Source of the DNA: Sulfurospirillum sp. UBA1314
Lineage (GTDB): Bacteria; Campylobacterota; Campylobacteria; Campylobacterales; Sulfurospirillaceae
Direction of reading: 5' to 3'
NCBI GenBank assembly: GCA_002307095.1
Contig: DBTO01000034.1
Coordinates: forward strand, 1-15,942
Length of the DNA stretch: 15,942 bases
Program-made: the position numbers and the translations under genes
Part shown: positions 13,950 to 15,942 of the stretch, one piece after another
Layout: every line of letters begins with the position of its first letter
Numbering within the stretch: position 1 is the first letter of the stretch
The notes under the pieces: generated by a model
What the model was told of the DNA's origin: nothing
The model's database searches: none
Seen by the model: the letters and a program-made list of their open reading frames with translations, nothing else

Positions 13950-15129
13950 AGACTTTTGATTTGGCAAATTCAGGGTATGCTTCTAAGCCACACTCTTCGA
14001 GATCAAGTCCTACGTACTCGTGTTCTTCATCACTTCTTAGACCAATCATTTTCTTAATGAGCATAAATGCAATATACGAAATGGGAAACGTAAAAAGACC
14101 TGTAAGAACGATGCCTTTGAGTTGTGTGAGCAGTGAAAAATCGGCAAAGAGTGCTACGGCAACTGTGCCCCAAATGCCATTGACCAAGTGAACTGAAAGT
14201 GCGCCAACGGGATCATCGATTTTAAATTTATCAAAAAGAGGAATCGCAAAAACAACCAATGCCCCACCAACAGCACCAATGACAATGGGTTCCCAAAGTC
14301 CAACCACATCGGCACTTGCGGTGATAGCAACTAGTCCGCCCAATGCGCCATTTAGTATCATCGTAATATCCAGTTTTTTATACTGAAAATAGACGATAAA
14401 TGCTGCGATAATGGCACCTGCAAGTCCTGCTGTATTGGTGTTGACGATGATTAAGCCTACAAGATCTGCATTTTCAACACTGGAAATGTGAAAAGCACTC
14501 CCACCGTTAAAGCCAAACCAACCGATCCAAAGCAGCATCGCACCAAGGGTGACCAGAGGGATGTTAGATGCAGGAATTGCCCGCACTTGTCCCTCTTTAC
14601 CGTAACGCCCTCGCCTTGCGCCTAAGACCAATATGCCCGCCAATAGTGCCCAGCCACCCACAGAGTGAATGACCGTACAGCCTGCAAGATCATGCACCTC
14701 TTTTAAAAAGCCTCCACCCCAAATCGCATTGCCTACCATCGGATAGATAAATCCACTCATTAAGACCGCAAAGATCATAAAAGGGATGATGCGAATGCGC
14801 TCACTCACACCACCGCTCATAATCGAAACGGTTTTACTCACAAATGCCATCTGAAAGAGAAAATACGCATACGCGCTGTAACCCTCAACCGTGACTCCGT
14901 GTAAGAAGAAGCCGCTTCCACCAAACATCAGATTATAACCCCACAGCAGAAAAACAAACGATGTAATCGCATAAAGCATCACATTGCCTGTGAGAACAGC
15001 GGAGACATTTTTACTGCGTACAAGCCCTGCTTCAAGCATGGCAAACCCTGGAACCATCAAAAGAATTAAAACAGCAGCAAACAGAAGGAAGAAAGTGTCG
15101 ATGACATACTGAAAAGAAGATACATCCAT
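13948..15129 (-). CDS. amt: Ammonium transporter (Amt/MEP family)
   Basis: An inner-membrane channel that takes up ammonium, working as a trimer. The 393 residues give about eleven membrane helices and no signal peptide. Functional residues are present: D149 in DLAGCTVIHSVGG, the pore histidines H155 and H314 (VHLVNGIWGT), and WFGFNGGS at 204-211. The C-terminal tail GLDLEECGLEAYPE is the conserved segment that contacts the P-II protein. It lies 96 bases after glnB on the same strand, the standard pairing in which GlnB/GlnK blocks the channel when nitrogen is plentiful. AAAGG is nine bases before the ATG, and a TTACATGTAA palindrome fills the gap between them. Confidence 0.96.
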   Translation of the reverse strand: MDVSSFQYVIDTFFLLFAAVLILLMVPGFAMLEAGLVRSKNVSAVLTGNVMLYAITSFVFLLWGYNLMFGGSGFFLHGVTVEGYSAYAYFLFQMAFVSKTVSIMSGGVSERIRIIPFMIFAVLMSGFIYPMVGNAIWGGGFLKEVHDLAGCTVIHSVGGWALLAGILVLGARRGRYGKEGQVRAIPASNIPLVTLGAMLLWIGWFGFNGGSAFHISSVENADLVGLIIVNTNTAGLAGAIIAAFIVYFQYKKLDITMILNGALGGLVAITASADVVGLWEPIVIGAVGGALVVFAIPLFDKFKIDDPVGALSVHLVNGIWGTVAVALFADFSLLTQLKGIVLTGLFTFPISYIAFMLIKKMIGLRSDEEHEYVGLDLEECGLEAYPEFAKSKV

Positions 15130-15138
15130 TACATGTAA
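15129..15138. repeat. TTACATGTAA palindrome, copy 7, at the amt start
   Basis: The palindrome sits between the ribosome binding site and the start codon of amt; its last base on the minus strand is the A of the ATG. Confidence 0.7.
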
Positions 15139-15190
15139 CCTTTGTGTGAACTAAAATGCAATGGAGGATTGTACAAAAAAGAGAGGAAGG

Positions 15191-15215
15191 GAGGTGATTA
15201 AAATTTAATCACCTC
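15191..15215 (-). terminator. Hairpin between glnB and amt, possible attenuating terminator
   Basis: A nearly perfect palindrome GAGGTGATTAAA/TTTAATCACCTC around one base, so in RNA a stem of about ten pairs. On the minus strand it is followed by a pyrimidine-rich stretch ending in six Ts about 13 bases later. It may reduce amt transcription relative to glnB or stabilise the glnB message. Confidence 0.5.
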
Positions 15216-15225
15216 TAGTTAATTT

Positions 15226-15564
15226 CTAGATGGCGTCTTCGTTTTCTTCACCTGTTCTGATGCGAATAACACGCTCAATATTACTGACAAATATCTTACC
15301 ATCGCCTATTTTACCGGTCTTTGCAGCTTCTGTGATGGTTGCAATCACTTTGTCTACATTTTCATCAGCGACAACGATGTCAAGTCTAATTTTGGGTAAA
15401 AAGTCAACCACATACTCAGCACCGCGGTAAAGTTCAGAGTGTCCTTGTTGTCTACCATAGCCTTTGACTTCGTGCACGGTCATACCTGTCACTTCAATGC
15501 CCGCTAGTGCATCTTTGACTTCTTCAAGTTTAAAAGGTTTGATAATTGCTTCGATTTTTTTCAT
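15226..15564 (-). CDS. glnB: Nitrogen regulatory protein P-II
   Basis: A small trimeric signal protein that reads 2-oxoglutarate and ATP/ADP and controls partner proteins, here most directly Amt. The 112 residues are the standard length. The T-loop at 37-55 contains Y51, the uridylylation site, within RGAEYVVDF, and the ATP-binding region TGKIGDGKIFV at 83-93 is intact. AGAGGAG lies seven bases before the ATG, a strong ribosome site. It precedes amt and follows the cyclophilin gene by 46 bases, in which TAAAAT could serve as its own -10 box. GlnB and GlnK cannot be told apart by sequence alone; the linkage to amt would also suit the name glnK. Confidence 0.95.
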   Translation of the reverse strand: MKKIEAIIKPFKLEEVKDALAGIEVTGMTVHEVKGYGRQQGHSELYRGAEYVVDFLPKIRLDIVVADENVDKVIATITEAAKTGKIGDGKIFVSNIERVIRIRTGEENEDAI

Positions 15565-15610
15565 GATTTTTCTCCTCTAGTGTTTCAAATTGGGTCTATT
15601 TTACCTTAAA

Positions 15611-15942
15611 TTATTTTAAATATGCTTTGATAATTTTTTGTGGTTGCATCGGCATGTCTCTACCATCGGTTGCAACATTTTCAAGTTTGCGAACAACATC
15701 CATACCCTCAATAACCTCGCCAAAAATAGTGTGTCTGCCATTAAGATGCGGGGTGGGAACGGTGGTGATAAAAAACTGGCTTCCATTGGTATTGCGACCT
15801 GCATTTGCCATCGCTAAGATGCCTGGTTTGCTAAACACAACATTGGGTTTGAACTCATCTTCAAACGGCGTTCCATAAATCGACTGACCACCGCGACCTG
15901 TTCCTGTAGGATCGCCACCTTGAATCATAAAGTTTTTGATAA
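15611..15942 (-). CDS. Peptidyl-prolyl cis-trans isomerase, cyclophilin type (5' end cut off)
   Basis: A protein-folding helper that flips proline peptide bonds. The frame is open to the right edge: the first internal ATG at 15928 is not the start, because upstream codons read I-K-N-F and continue the cyclophilin motif into FMIQGGDPTGTG. Further signatures are MANAGRNTNGSQFFITT with the key glutamine and phenylalanines, and HLNGRHTIFGEV. About a third of the protein, with the catalytic arginine and any signal peptide, lies outside the window, so the location (cytoplasm or periplasm, PpiB or PpiA type) is open. It ends 46 bases before glnB on the same strand. Confidence 0.9.
   Translation of the reverse strand, partial: IKNFMIQGGDPTGTGRGGQSIYGTPFEDEFKPNVVFSKPGILAMANAGRNTNGSQFFITTVPTPHLNGRHTIFGEVIEGMDVVRKLENVATDGRDMPMQPQKIIKAYLK

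Overview
The window looks like ordinary chromosome of a Campylobacterota (epsilonproteobacterial) organism, most likely a Sulfurospirillum-type free-living heterotroph. This is an inference from the protein styles (short Fur-like regulator, small class I cytochrome c, E. coli-type PyrC, Amt/P-II pair), the AT-rich base composition and the tight gene packing; I could not run a search. No rRNA, tRNA, IS element, phage gene or CRISPR array is visible.

Layout. (1) 1-143, minus: the start of an unrecognised gene running off the left edge, apparently beginning with TTG. (2) 247-4766, minus: one compact unit read as Fur-like regulator, lipoprotein, endonuclease IV (nfo), FadL-type outer-membrane channel, acyl-CoA ligase, with gaps or overlaps of 4 to 19 bases. 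(3) 4870-5775, minus: an EamA/DMT exporter. (4) 5957-6271, plus: a small periplasmic cytochrome c with its own promoter and a strong terminator. (5) 6272-6571: a 300-base gap with several perfect hairpins and a good promoter. (6) 6572-9106, plus: a polar amino-acid ABC importer (ATPase, binding protein, permease); the permease carries an unusual extra N-terminal domain. (7) 9124-12811, minus: pyrC, an OmpR-type response regulator, a histidine kinase and a PilZ (c-di-GMP) protein; pyrC overlaps the regulator gene and the PilZ gene also seems to have its own promoter. (8) 12889-13908, plus: a Tas-like aldo/keto reductase ending in a strong terminator. (9) 13948-15942, minus: a cyclophilin (cut by the right edge), P-II protein glnB and ammonium transporter amt.

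How the genes work together. amt and glnB form the classic ammonium uptake and nitrogen-sensing pair. The ABC genes make one importer. The FadL channel and acyl-CoA ligase would take up and activate a fatty acid or similar hydrophobic carboxylic acid, placed unexpectedly behind a metal-type repressor and a DNA-repair enzyme. The response regulator, kinase and PilZ protein suggest a signal relay linked to c-di-GMP.

The main non-gene signal is the 10-base palindrome TTACATGTAA, present seven times exactly and twice with one mismatch in 16 kb, far above chance. Two copies in inverted arrangement make up the stem of the aldo/keto reductase terminator.
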